64,000 bases of DNA from Desulfovibrionaceae bacterium (GCA_910575755.1 CAJTFO010000003.1:124001-188000); one strand, 5' to 3'. Positions 25,248 to 33,758 are shown, counted from the first letter of the stretch. Notes: generated from the sequence alone by a model not told the origin. Numbers and translations are program-made.

Positions 25248-27887
25248 ATGCGCCGCCCGCCCCTGCAAGCGCCCCTGCTCTGGCAGATCTATTTCGGCTT
25301 CTGGGTGGCGGGCGTGGCGGCGGCGGTCTGGTTCTGGCCTGCCCTGTGCTGCGCCCTGCTGCTGGCCCTGGCGGACAGACGCCTCTGGCGCGCGGCCCGT
25401 CTGACCCTGGCCGGGACGCTGTTTCTGACCGCTCTGGCTGTGGCCCTATGGCAGCTTGCGCCGCCCTGGCTTGTACAAAGCGCCCCGCCCGCCTGGACAG
25501 CCACGGCGGAAGGCACGGCCCCACCACGGCTCTGTGGTCGGGTGCGGGACGTGCAGGGCCTGCCTGACCAACGCCTGCGCCTGCTGCTGGCTGACGTGCG
25601 GCCGCAGGGCGCAAATGCGGCCCAGGCCCTGCCCGGTCTGACGGCCTGGACCTGGGAAGAGCCGCTCTTCCGCCCCCTGGCCGGTCAGACTGTCTGCCTG
25701 AGCCGCCGCCTGCGCACGGCGCAGGGATTCTCCAATACGGGGCTGGCCGACTGGGAAATCTGGTGGGCCGCGCGGGGCGTGCGCTGGCGCCTCTGGAGCA
25801 AGGGCGGACGCGGCGAACCGGAATTTTCCGGACAGGGCGCGACAGCCGCCCGCTGGCGCGAAGACCTGCGCGCGGCTTTTGTGGCCGCGCTGCTTCCCGC
25901 CGGGCCGACGGATTCTGAAACCGCTTTTCCCCTGCCCCAGAGCAAGGCCATTCTTCTGGCTCTGCTGTTCGGGGACCGGCATTATCTTGATCAGCACACA
26001 CTGGACACATTCGCCGCCGCCACGCTGGCGCACAGCCTGGCGCTTTCAGGCCAGCACCTGGCCGTGGCTGGTCTGCTGGGTCTGCTCTGCGTGCTGGCCG
26101 CGGCCCGTCTGCGTCCACACCTCTACCTCGCCCGGCCGCGCGCCGTCCTGGCTCTGGCGGCGGCCTGTCCGCCGGCCCTGGCCTATCTCTGGCTGGGCAA
26201 CGCCCCGGCCTCCCTGCTGCGGGCCGTGTGCATGCTTTTTGTCCTGGCCTTCTGGCTGGCGCGGGGCCGGGCGCGCACCACCCTGGACGTGCTCTGCGCG
26301 GCCCTGCTCTGCATCTGCGTGGCCGCGCCCCTGAGCGTGCTGGATACGGGCCTGCAACTTTCCGCCCTTTGCGTGACGGTCATCGGCCTTGCCCTGCCCT
26401 GGCTGCGCCGGATCACGCCGCGCGCCGCCCGCGACTCCCGGCGGCAAGCGGCGCTCCATCTTGTCCGCTGGCCTTTGCGCATTCTGCTGCTTTCCCTGCT
26501 GATCCAGGTGGTTCTTCTGCCGTTGAACCTTCTGCTTTTCGGCAACGCGGGCTTCTGGTTTCCGCTCAACGTGCTCTGGCTGCCCATGGCAGACCTGATT
26601 GTGCTGCCAGGCGCGGCGCTGGGCCTCCTGCTGGCGGGCGTGGGGCTGGAAGAAGCCGCGCGGCTGACGCTGAATCTGGCGGCCCTGCCCTGTGCCTGGC
26701 TGCTGGACGGCCTGGAATTTCTGAACGGCCGGGGCCTCTTGCACAATCCCGCGCTGCTGCGGCCCCACTGGACGGCCCTGCCCGCCTTTGCCGCGCTGGC
26801 GGCGGGCCTGGCCTGTCTGACGCGCAAGGATGAACAAGGCGCGCGGCATGGGCAGACAGCCGGAGACAGCACAGCGCAAAGGGGCCGCCGCTTCCTTCTG
26901 GCTGGGCTGGCCCTGCTCTGTGTCGGGCCGCTGCTGCGCCTGGAGCAGCGCTTTTCGGACGAAATACGGCTGGATGTGCTGGATGTGGGCCAGGGACAGG
27001 CGCTGGCCCTGCGCCTGCCCGGTCATCTGCGCCTGGTTCTGGACGGCGGGGGCAGCGCTTCGCCGCGTTTTGATCCCGGCGAGGCTCTGGTGGGGCCGGC
27101 GCTGACCAGCAACGATGCGCCCCGGCTCACCGCCGTGATTAACAGCCATCCAGATCTGGATCATCTGGGCGGTCTGTTGCATCTGCTGGAGGGTTTTGCG
27201 ACGCGCGCCCTGTTCCACAATGGACGCGAGGCCGCCGGGCAGCTCGGGGAGCGGTGGCGGCAGGCGCTGCACGCCAGAAGCGGCGCGGCTCTGGCCGAAG
27301 GGGACATGCTGACTGTGGGCGACGCTGCTTTGGGTCTGCGCCTGGAAGTGCTGCACCCGCCGCGCGAGGGCGCACACCCGCGCCCAATGAGCCTGAAAAC
27401 CGAGTTTTTCAGACGCAATGACGGCAACGCCGCTGTTGAAATGGAAAAATTTCAAAAGCAAAATGGTCTAAAGACCGCCTGGACCGGCAACGAGGCATCC
27501 CTGATCCTGCGGCTGACGCGTCACGGGCAGGGGCTGGCCCTGTTCACTGGCGATGCCGAACGCCGCAGCCTGCGCCGTTTGCTGGCTTCGGGCCGTGATC
27601 TGCGCGCACAGGTGCTGGTGGCCCCGCACCACGGTTCGGACCACAGTTTTCTGACAGCCTTTTACAAGGCTGTGCAACCGGAGCTGGTGCTGGTTTCCTG
27701 CGGTTTGCAAAATCGCTATAATTATCCCGGAAAACGCCTGAGAGCATGGCTGACCGACAATGGCATCCCCCTGCTGCACACCGGCCAATGCGGCCAGATA
27801 AGCGTGGTCTGGCCCACGGAGGGACCATTGCGCGTGCGCACAAACCGGGGCGCGTTTCTCCCGGCTGCTTTTTCCTCAACGCGCTGA
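25248..27887 (+). CDS. comEC: ComEC/Rec2-type DNA uptake channel with an in-frame repeat insertion
   Basis: An 879-residue protein. It has an N-terminal membrane/OB region, the competence domain (about 230-500: LALSGQHLAVAGL, LGNAPASLLRAV), and a C-terminal metallo-beta-lactamase-like domain (about 570-860: LDVGQGQALALRL, NSHPDLDHLGGL, VLVAPHHGSDHSF), metal motifs intact. It imports single-stranded DNA in natural transformation. Residues about 709-750 (HPRPMSLKTEFFRR onward) have no counterpart in the family. The DNA encoding them carries a copy of the genome's palindromic repeat, inserted in frame between LHPPREG and NEASLILRL. AAGGA precedes the ATG. It is monocistronic. Confidence 0.92.
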   Translation: MRRPPLQAPLLWQIYFGFWVAGVAAAVWFWPALCCALLLALADRRLWRAARLTLAGTLFLTALAVALWQLAPPWLVQSAPPAWTATAEGTAPPRLCGRVRDVQGLPDQRLRLLLADVRPQGANAAQALPGLTAWTWEEPLFRPLAGQTVCLSRRLRTAQGFSNTGLADWEIWWAARGVRWRLWSKGGRGEPEFSGQGATAARWREDLRAAFVAALLPAGPTDSETAFPLPQSKAILLALLFGDRHYLDQHTLDTFAAATLAHSLALSGQHLAVAGLLGLLCVLAAARLRPHLYLARPRAVLALAAACPPALAYLWLGNAPASLLRAVCMLFVLAFWLARGRARTTLDVLCAALLCICVAAPLSVLDTGLQLSALCVTVIGLALPWLRRITPRAARDSRRQAALHLVRWPLRILLLSLLIQVVLLPLNLLLFGNAGFWFPLNVLWLPMADLIVLPGAALGLLLAGVGLEEAARLTLNLAALPCAWLLDGLEFLNGRGLLHNPALLRPHWTALPAFAALAAGLACLTRKDEQGARHGQTAGDSTAQRGRRFLLAGLALLCVGPLLRLEQRFSDEIRLDVLDVGQGQALALRLPGHLRLVLDGGGSASPRFDPGEALVGPALTSNDAPRLTAVINSHPDLDHLGGLLHLLEGFATRALFHNGREAAGQLGERWRQALHARSGAALAEGDMLTVGDAALGLRLEVLHPPREGAHPRPMSLKTEFFRRNDGNAAVEMEKFQKQNGLKTAWTGNEASLILRLTRHGQGLALFTGDAERRSLRRLLASGRDLRAQVLVAPHHGSDHSFLTAFYKAVQPELVLVSCGLQNRYNYPGKRLRAWLTDNGIPLLHTGQCGQISVVWPTEGPLRVRTNRGAFLPAAFSSTR
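27379..27427 (+). repeat. Palindromic repeat, copy 4, inside comEC
   Basis: CGCGCCCAATGAGCCTGAAAA, then CCGAG, then TTTTTCAG and AATGACGGC. The 12-base lead and 9-base tail equal those of copy 3 (12947-12996), while stem bases differ in a compensated way. Two smaller hairpins follow at about 27436-27451 and 27466-27477 (GGTCTAAAGACC), so the insert spans about 110 bases. Confidence 0.7.
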
Positions 27888-27972
27888 CGTCGGCTCAGTT
27901 CCGACACAGCGTAACCCTGCTCCTTCAACAACTGCATCAGCATATGCGCGCAGGAGTTTGCCTGCCAGAGCA

Positions 27973-27994
27973 TGACCACAGCCGACTGTGGTCA
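27973..27994 (+). terminator. Hairpin after comEC
   Basis: A 9-bp perfect stem TGACCACAG/CTGTGGTCA with 4-base loop followed by AAAATCTGG. It lies 85 bases past the comEC stop and is a possible terminator, though the 3' tract is A-rich rather than T-rich on the plus strand. Confidence 0.4.
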
Positions 27995-28008
27995 AAATCT
28001 GGTTACGC

Positions 28009-28040
28009 GCGAAAACGGTCATTTCCGTGGCCACGGCGGC
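28009..28040 (+). repeat. Palindromic repeat, copy 5 (degenerate)
   Basis: GCGAAAACGGTCATTTCCGTGG followed by CACGGCGGC, given here in parts, resembles the repeat core and its tail. Together with the 28-mer at 28117-28144 it recapitulates the layout of the 12947-13070 unit. Confidence 0.45.
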
Positions 28041-28093
28041 GTCAGAGATGCGGCATTCGGCGGCTTGCAGATTTTCCTCCCGAATGGAACTAT

Positions 28094-28143
28094 TATAGTA
28101 TTTCTCGATTGAAAATTTATATTCTCAATCGAGAAATACTATA
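28094..28143. repeat. Perfect 19-bp inverted repeat
   Basis: Arms 28094-28112 and 28125-28143 (TATAGTATTTCTCGATTGA and its complement) are perfectly complementary around a 12-base AT-rich loop. The right half is the 28-mer also found at 13012-13039. It lies 20 bases beyond the merR-type gene's stop and may act as its terminator, or mark the edge of the metal-resistance module. Confidence 0.7.
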
Positions 28144-28162
28144 GTGATATGCAGTCATCACT

Positions 28163-28600
28163 CTATGCAATATTCAATTTATCTTTTTGGCAATACATAC
28201 ACATTTCACCTTCAATAAGACTTTTGAGTATTCCACATCCCTCCTTCTTTCCGCCATCACACTTATGATAAAGATTTTCAAGATGATTTTTCAAATGGAT
28301 GAGATCCTCGATTTGCTTTTCAACATCTTCTATATGTTGCTTGATAAGTTCATTTATCCAGTCACAACTGGAATTTGGATTGTCACTAAAGGCAAGTAGA
28401 GCCCGGATTTCAGAAAGGCTCATACCATGTTGCCTGCAATGACGAATAAAACGAAGTCGTGCAATATCATCATCTTCGTAGATACGATAATTTCCTTCCG
28501 TCCGTTCAGGCTTTTTCAGCAGTCCTTCCTTTTCATAGTAACGAATGGTGACAACTTCACATCCGGTCATTTTGGCCAGTTCCCCGATTTTGACTTTCAT
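28163..28600 (-). CDS. MerR-family metal sensor, CadR/PbrR type
   Basis: A 145-residue regulator. The helix-turn-helix is KIGELAKMTGCEVVTIRYYEKEGLL (cited to TIRYYEKEGLL), followed by a long dimerisation helix. Cys79, Cys114 and Cys122 sit where CadR/PbrR proteins bind Cd(II)/Pb(II), and Cys14 and Cys55 also match PbrR. The tail ends in CMYC. AAGGG-type spacing supports the ATG at 28600. The gene is clearly more AT-rich than its surroundings, a sign of transfer. It is divergent from the P-type ATPase gene it should control. Confidence 0.9.
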   Translation of the reverse strand: MKVKIGELAKMTGCEVVTIRYYEKEGLLKKPERTEGNYRIYEDDDIARLRFIRHCRQHGMSLSEIRALLAFSDNPNSSCDWINELIKQHIEDVEKQIEDLIHLKNHLENLYHKCDGGKKEGCGILKSLIEGEMCMYCQKDKLNIA

Positions 28601-28701
28601 ATCCCTTCCCTCTGACACGGCGTGGCATCGACAAAAGATGATTTTCCACTTCCTGCCGGAAACCTGCGGTCAGAAAATTTTGGAAAATCTAAGTCTTGCC
28701 C

Positions 28702-28732
28702 TTGACCCTATAGGGACTATAGGCCCTATCGT
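28702..28732 (+). promoter_or_regulatory. MerR-type promoter/operator for the P-type ATPase gene
   Basis: TTGACC (28702-28707) and TATCGT (28727-28732) are separated by 19 bases, the overlong spacer typical of MerR-activated promoters. The spacer holds the dyad CCCTATAG-N-CTATAGGC centred between the hexamers, as in cadA/zntA/pbrA promoters. Confidence 0.8.
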
Positions 28733-28790
28733 CTGCTTACGGCAAGAACAAATGGAGGGCATCCCGTAAAATGCCCTTATGGAGGAGACT

Positions 28791-31409
28791 ATGAGCAGTG
28801 ATACGCTGGTGCGGTGCCCTTGCGGCGACTATCACCCATTCGGATTTGTCTGTGAAAAGGCGCAGCACGTCAGCAAACACCTTGCGGACAGGCATGAACA
28901 CAGCCGCCATGACCATGCGGACACATGTTGCGACCACGCACATGAGCATACTCATGACCATGCTCATGGAGATTGCTGCGGGCATGAACACGCTGATCCG
29001 CAAAGTATTGATTGGGGAACACTTGGCGAGGCTTCAGCGACACGCGCCATCTACCGCATTGTCAACATGGATTGCCCGATGGAGGAGGCGCTCATCAGGA
29101 AAAAGCTCGCAACGGTCCCCGGCATCACCGGGCTGGAATTCAATCTGATGCAGCGCGTGCTTACCGTCAATCACGAGCTTCCTTCAACCGATACCATCGA
29201 AGCCGCGCTGAATGCCATCGACATGACGCCAGAGCCTCTTGCCGTTGCCAAAGGGGTAGAGGCTACTTTCCTGGTTAATGGCATGGACTGCCCTGAGGAA
29301 GAAAGACTGATCCGAAGCAAACTTGCCGGAATGCCAGGAGTGTTTGCTCTTGATTTCAACCTGATGCAGCGCGTGTTGAAAGTTCGCCATGAACCTTGGG
29401 CTCTTCCTGCCATATCCGCAGCCTTGGCGTCCCTGAATATGGATGCCAGACTGCTTGATGCGCAGTCAGAGGACATCAGCGCCATTCCAGCCCCCAAAAT
29501 TCCCTGGAAAAAACTCGCCGTTGCCGGGATATTCGCCGCATTGTCGGAAGGCGCGGAACTCATCCATGAATGGGGAGCAAAACCCTTTGGGCTGGATATG
29601 TCAGCGTGGACGCCGGGGGGCTACCCTGTACTGGAATATCTGCCCTTGTTCTTTGCCGTCATCGCCATTGCGCTGGGTGGACTGACAACCTACAGAAAAG
29701 GCTGGCTGGCCGTCTCCAACCTCAATCTGAACATCAATGCGCTTATGTCCGTCGCTGTCACAGGAGCCGTTCTCATTGGGCAGTTCCCTGAAGCGGCAAT
29801 GGTCATGGTTCTGTTCAATATATCGGAAGCCATTGAAGCAAAAGCCCTGGACAGAGCCCGCAACGCCATCAAGAACCTTCTTGCCCTTGCGCCTGATACC
29901 GCCACGGTATTGCGTGAGGATGGAAGCTGGCGCGAAATGGATATCCGCGAAGTGGCGGTCGGCAGTCGTGTGCGTGTGAAACCCGGCGAGAAAATCGCCC
30001 TTGACGGCCTTGTGGTTTCCGGCCGTTCGATGGTCAACCAGGCTCCCATCACCGGCGAGAGCATGCCGGTGGAAAAGAAAGCGGGAGATACGGTGTATGC
30101 CGGGACAATCAACGAATCCGGCTCCTTTGAGTTTGACGTAACCGCAGCAGCTACAAACTCCACGCTTGCGCGCATCATTCATGCCGTGGAAGAAGCGCAG
30201 GGAAGCCGCGCCCCCATGCAGCGTTTTGTTGACGCGTTTGCCAGATATTATACTCCCGCTGTTTTCCTTGTCTCCATTCTTTCCGCCATCATCCCTCCGC
30301 TGTTTCTGGGTGGCGCATGGATGGAATCCATATATACCGCGCTGGTTGTGCTCGTTATCGGCTGCCCGTGCGCCCTGGTCATTTCCACCCCGGTCAGCAT
30401 CGTCAGCGGCATGGCCGCCGCCACCCGCTATGGCATTCTGATCAAGGGCGGCATGTTCCTTGAGCAGGGCAGACTCCTCAACTGGCTGGCTCTGGATAAA
30501 ACCGGAACCATTACCTATGGCAAACCCCGCCAGACCGACTTTATTCTCACAGGGCAAGAAAGCGAAAAACGCGCCAGAACCTTTGCGGCCAGTCTTGCCG
30601 CCCGCTCAGACCATCCCGTCTCCAAAGCCATCGCGCAGGCCGCAACGGAATCCGGTATTCAGCCGCTCCCGGTGGAGAATTTTACCGCTCTCCCCGGTCA
30701 GGGAACAAGCGGCATCATCGACGGGAAAAAGTGGTTCATGGGCAACCACAGGATGGTTGAATCCCTGAAACTTTGCTCTGAACAGCTCGAAAAACAGATA
30801 TTCCACCTTGAAAAACAGGGCAAAACTGTTGTGGCCCTCATGAGTGAAAACGGGGTTCAATGCCTGCTCGCCGTGGCCGATACTGTCAAGGAAAGTAGCC
30901 TGGAAGCTCTCAGGGAAATGAAAAAGCTCGGCGTGAAGACCGTCATGCTGACAGGGGATAACGAGCACACGGCACAAGTTATCGCCGCGCAGGTGGGCGT
31001 GGATGAATTTCGGGCCAATCTGCTCCCGGAAGACAAGCTTGCCGCCATTGAACAGCTTGAACAGCAGGGAGAGAAGGTCGGCATGGTGGGCGACGGCATC
31101 AACGATGCTCCCGCGCTGGCCAAAGCCCATGTGGGTTTCGCAATGGCTGGCGGAGGCACCGATACCGCCATTGAAACCGCCGATGTGGCGCTTATGGATG
31201 ACGACCTGCGGAAAATTCCCCGCTTCATCCGACTGTCCAGATCGACCTACGCCATTCTGGTGCAGAATATTTCACTGGCCCTCGGCGTCAAGGCTCTGTT
31301 CTTCGCCCTGACCTTCACCGGCAACGCGACCATGTGGATGGCCGTCTTTGCTGACGTGGGCACGGCCCTTCTGGTGGTGGCCAATGGATTGAGGGCCATG
31401 AGAAAGTAG
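28791..31409 (+). CDS. Zn/Cd/Pb-transporting P1B-type ATPase with His/Cys-rich N terminus
   Basis: An 872-residue P-type ATPase. Residues 26-67 hold 14 His and two Cys pairs (46-47, 62-63). Two HMA-like domains follow (about 86-150, 157-220) with MDCPMEE and MDCPEEE instead of CxxC, as in soft-metal CadA proteins. Core motifs are ITGES, CPCALVIS in helix 6, phosphorylated Asp in DKTGTIT, SDHPVSKA and VGDGINDAP. It pumps Zn(II)/Cd(II)/Pb(II) out of the cell. GGAGGA lies just before ATG 28791, so the ATG at 28779 is disfavoured. It is driven by the CadR/PbrR-type promoter. Confidence 0.93.
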   Translation: MSSDTLVRCPCGDYHPFGFVCEKAQHVSKHLADRHEHSRHDHADTCCDHAHEHTHDHAHGDCCGHEHADPQSIDWGTLGEASATRAIYRIVNMDCPMEEALIRKKLATVPGITGLEFNLMQRVLTVNHELPSTDTIEAALNAIDMTPEPLAVAKGVEATFLVNGMDCPEEERLIRSKLAGMPGVFALDFNLMQRVLKVRHEPWALPAISAALASLNMDARLLDAQSEDISAIPAPKIPWKKLAVAGIFAALSEGAELIHEWGAKPFGLDMSAWTPGGYPVLEYLPLFFAVIAIALGGLTTYRKGWLAVSNLNLNINALMSVAVTGAVLIGQFPEAAMVMVLFNISEAIEAKALDRARNAIKNLLALAPDTATVLREDGSWREMDIREVAVGSRVRVKPGEKIALDGLVVSGRSMVNQAPITGESMPVEKKAGDTVYAGTINESGSFEFDVTAAATNSTLARIIHAVEEAQGSRAPMQRFVDAFARYYTPAVFLVSILSAIIPPLFLGGAWMESIYTALVVLVIGCPCALVISTPVSIVSGMAAATRYGILIKGGMFLEQGRLLNWLALDKTGTITYGKPRQTDFILTGQESEKRARTFAASLAARSDHPVSKAIAQAATESGIQPLPVENFTALPGQGTSGIIDGKKWFMGNHRMVESLKLCSEQLEKQIFHLEKQGKTVVALMSENGVQCLLAVADTVKESSLEALREMKKLGVKTVMLTGDNEHTAQVIAAQVGVDEFRANLLPEDKLAAIEQLEQQGEKVGMVGDGINDAPALAKAHVGFAMAGGGTDTAIETADVALMDDDLRKIPRFIRLSRSTYAILVQNISLALGVKALFFALTFTGNATMWMAVFADVGTALLVVANGLRAMRK

Positions 31410-31488
31410 CGTTTTCCCGATAGGCATCCACAGCGGCAAACTCGACAACTGCCAGCTCTGTGGCTTCTTCCCCACGATTTTTCAGATT

Positions 31489-31521
31489 GGGCTTTCTGTA
31501 ACTGACCTCCGCAGAAAGCCC
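31489..31521 (+). terminator. Hairpin terminator after the ATPase gene
   Basis: A 10-bp stem GGGCTTTCTG/CAGAAAGCCC with a 13-base loop, about 80 bases past the stop codon. Confidence 0.6.
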
Positions 31522-31576
31522 AAAAACAGGGCTTCAAGCCCACCCGCAGCACGGGCGGCCGATAGGCGTTTTTGGC

Positions 31577-31604
31577 TTGACATTATTTCGATATCGAATA
31601 AATT
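31577..31604 (+). promoter_or_regulatory. Autoregulated marR promoter with palindromic operator
   Basis: TTGACA (31577-31582), 16-base spacer, TAAATT (31599-31604). The perfect palindrome TTCGATATCGAA (31587-31598) fills the spacer, the usual place for a MarR operator. The predicted start of transcription (about 31610-31612) falls on the ATG at 31611. Confidence 0.7.
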
Positions 31605-31610
31605 TTTCTT

Positions 31611-32030
31611 ATGACGCGCCACGCTGTTTTCTCCAACGCCGCCCGTCTGCGCGAGATGGGCAACGCCTTCATCCTGGCAGAGCTGAAAAAGGCCGGCCTG
31701 CGCGGTCTGGCGCCGAGTCACGGTGATGTGCTGGCCTGTCTGCTGGCATGTGAAGCCTGCCATATGAGCGAACTGGCCCGACAGGTGCGGCGCAGCAAAT
31801 CCACCCTGACAGCACTGGTGGAAAAACTGGAAAAATACGGCTATGTGCGGCGTTCTGTTGATCCAGAGGATTCACGGGGCGTTCTGGTGGCCCTGACGGC
31901 CAAGGGGCGCGCCCTGCGACCGTTTTTTGAGGCGGTTTCCCAAAGGCTGGAGCACATGATCGCGCAAAAACTCAGTCCGGAGGAAATAAATGCCCTGGAT
32001 CGTCTGCTGGCCAAATGCGTGCAGGCATGA
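31611..32030 (+). CDS. MarR-family transcriptional regulator
   Basis: A 139-residue winged-helix regulator. The recognition region is MSELARQVRRSKSTLTALVEKLEKYGYVRR, cited as ARQVRRSKSTLTALVEKL; the wing is DPEDSRGVLVALTAKG. No ribosome binding site precedes the ATG, and the promoter suggests a leaderless transcript. It is followed by a cupin gene, probably in the same operon. A partial operator-like site (TTCGACATCAAA, 32053-32064) lies between the two genes. The signal is unknown; LLACEACH near residue 45 offers two cysteines. Confidence 0.88.
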   Translation: MTRHAVFSNAARLREMGNAFILAELKKAGLRGLAPSHGDVLACLLACEACHMSELARQVRRSKSTLTALVEKLEKYGYVRRSVDPEDSRGVLVALTAKGRALRPFFEAVSQRLEHMIAQKLSPEEINALDRLLAKCVQA

Positions 32031-32083
32031 GGACAATTTTTTGCGCAAAAAGTTCGACATCAAATTAAAAAGGAGTAAGCGAC

Positions 32084-32467
32084 ATGACGCACTGCAAATT
32101 GGCGCATATCAATCTGAACGCTGGCCGCAGCGAGCTGCATGATCTGCTGGAGCTGACGGGAGCGGAAGTATCCTGCAATACCCTTCCCGCCGGCGTGAGC
32201 GTGCCTTTTGTGCACGCGCATACCCGTAACGAGGAAATATATCTTGTGCTCAACGGGCGGGGCTTTCTCTTTATTGACGGGGAGGAACGGCCTCTTGAGC
32301 AGGGCGACTGCTTCCGCATAGACCCGCAGGGGCAACGCTGCCTGCGCGCGGCGGACGACAGCGAATTGCGCTTCATCTGCATCCAGGCGCGGGCGGAAAG
32401 CCTTGAAGGCTTTACCATGACCGATGGGATCGTGTCGCAGAGCGACCGGAAGCCGAGCTGGCTCTGA
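32084..32467 (+). CDS. Cupin-domain protein
   Basis: A 127-residue single-domain cupin. Motif 1 is PFVHAHTRNEEIYLVLNGRG (His, His, Glu metal ligands), motif 2 GDCFRIDPQGQRCLRA, where the usual final His is replaced by Arg/Gln-type residues. Metal-dependent isomerase, dioxygenase or binding roles are all possible. GGAG precedes the ATG. It stands 53 bases after marR in the same direction. Confidence 0.85.
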   Translation: MTHCKLAHINLNAGRSELHDLLELTGAEVSCNTLPAGVSVPFVHAHTRNEEIYLVLNGRGFLFIDGEERPLEQGDCFRIDPQGQRCLRAADDSELRFICIQARAESLEGFTMTDGIVSQSDRKPSWL

Positions 32468-32472
32468 TCCCT

Positions 32473-32946
32473 TCACCCTGCCATGTCGTCGCGAGAAGCC
32501 GTTTCTGCGCGCGGCATGGCAAGGCTGTTGCCGGCATGGGCATCCCCCGTCCGCGCGCCCTCCCGCGCCAGTTGCGCCTCTCCCCAGCGATACAGCTCCC
32601 GCAGGGTCGGAAGCAGCAGCCTGCCCCGTTCCGTGAGGGCGTATTGCACATGCCGAACCTTGCCGCCGCGGTCGGTTCGGCTGACAAGACCGTCACGCTC
32701 CAGTTCCCTGAGACATTTGCTCAGCATCATATGGGTAATGCCCGTCAGCGCGCGTTGCAGGGCATTGAAGCGCGCCGCCCCGGCAGCCAGACGCCAGAGC
32801 AGCGGCAGCTTCCACTTGCCGCCGATGATCTCCAGCGCACGCAGGATGGGACAGGGAGCACGATAAATATTGCCCGCCGGCAATGTGGTGTCGTAGCCGG
32901 GCGCATGCCTTTGCTCCGGCGCGCCTCCCTCTGTGCTGTTTTGCAT
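32473..32946 (-). CDS. HxlR-family transcriptional regulator
   Basis: A 157-residue HxlR-type winged-helix protein: CPILRALEIIGGKWKLPLLWRL, cited as ALEIIGGKWKLPLLW, then RFNALQRALTGITHMMLSKCLRELERDGLV in parts, with MMLSKCLRELE as the recognition helix. One Cys in the entry segment (APCPILRAL) is the usual redox/electrophile-sensing residue. GGAG precedes the ATG. It is divergent from the flavoprotein gene, which HxlR regulators commonly control in response to quinones or electrophiles. Confidence 0.88.
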   Translation of the reverse strand: MQNSTEGGAPEQRHAPGYDTTLPAGNIYRAPCPILRALEIIGGKWKLPLLWRLAAGAARFNALQRALTGITHMMLSKCLRELERDGLVSRTDRGGKVRHVQYALTERGRLLLPTLRELYRWGEAQLAREGARTGDAHAGNSLAMPRAETASRDDMAG

Positions 32947-32987
32947 GAGGTCTCCGCTTGCGGTTCAGGTAAGAAAAAACTGCGTAC

Positions 32988-33016
32988 TTGTCTTTTTTCG
33001 TCTGTTCCGGGATATT
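32988..33016 (+). promoter_or_regulatory. Possible promoter of the flavoprotein gene
   Basis: TTGTCT (32988-32993), 17-base spacer, GATATT (33011-33016). The dyad GAAAAAA...TTTTTTC overlaps the -35 region and could be the HxlR operator. Confidence 0.4.
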
Positions 33017-33055
33017 GCGTATATCTTCCCCGCATACAACAACAAGGAGAACATC

Positions 33056-33739
33056 ATGCGTATCTACGCGGTCAACGGCAGTCCCCGGAAAAAATGGAAT
33101 ACAGCCACAGTGCTTCAGCGCGCCCTGGACGGAGCGGCCCAAGCCGGCGGGGCGCACTGCCATGTGGAGATGCTGCATCTCTATGACTACCGCTACAAGG
33201 GCTGCCTGAGCTGTTTTGAATGCAAACGGACGGGCGGCCCCTCCTACGGCAAGTGCGCCGTGCGCGACGAACTGGCCCCTGTACTGGAAAAGCTTGCCGG
33301 GGCGGACGGCGTCATTTTCGGTTCGCCTGTCTATTTCCACAGCGTCACGGGCATGATGCGCTCCTTTCTGGAGCGCCTGATGTTCCCCCTTCTTGTCTAT
33401 GACAGGCAGTATTCCTCACTGGCGCCCCAAAAGACAGCCACGGCCTTTATCTACACCATGAATGTCACGCGCGAAGTCATGCTGGAACAGGGCTATCCGG
33501 AAAAACTGCGCACTACGGAAGCATTTATGGAACGGATCTTTTCCAGACCCGCCGTGCTCCATGTGCATGACACATATCAGTTCAGCGACTACAGCAAATA
33601 CAAGGTCGAATGCTTTTCCGAAGAGGAAAAGGCCCGGCACAGAAAAGAACAGTTTCCGCTGGACTGCCAAAAGGCGTATGAGCTGGGCGCGGCCCTGGCC
33701 CGCCAGGCGGAGCGCGCGGGAAACATACTCCGGGAATGA
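33056..33739 (+). CDS. NADPH-dependent FMN reductase / flavodoxin-fold protein with Cys motif
   Basis: A 227-residue flavoprotein. The N terminus MRIYAVNGSPRKKWNT is the FMN-phosphate loop, and IFGSPVYFHSVTGMMRSFLER the second flavin loop (cited here as FGSPVYFHSVTG). A cysteine motif GCLSCFEC-x10-C near residues 47-65 is shared with a group of iron-sulfur flavoprotein relatives, although the last spacing is longer than in classical ISF. GGAGA precedes the ATG. Divergence from an HxlR gene suggests a role in quinone or electrophile reduction. Confidence 0.82.
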   Translation: MRIYAVNGSPRKKWNTATVLQRALDGAAQAGGAHCHVEMLHLYDYRYKGCLSCFECKRTGGPSYGKCAVRDELAPVLEKLAGADGVIFGSPVYFHSVTGMMRSFLERLMFPLLVYDRQYSSLAPQKTATAFIYTMNVTREVMLEQGYPEKLRTTEAFMERIFSRPAVLHVHDTYQFSDYSKYKVECFSEEEKARHRKEQFPLDCQKAYELGAALARQAERAGNILRE

Positions 33740-33758
33740 CGGATGCCTGGCGGACGCG

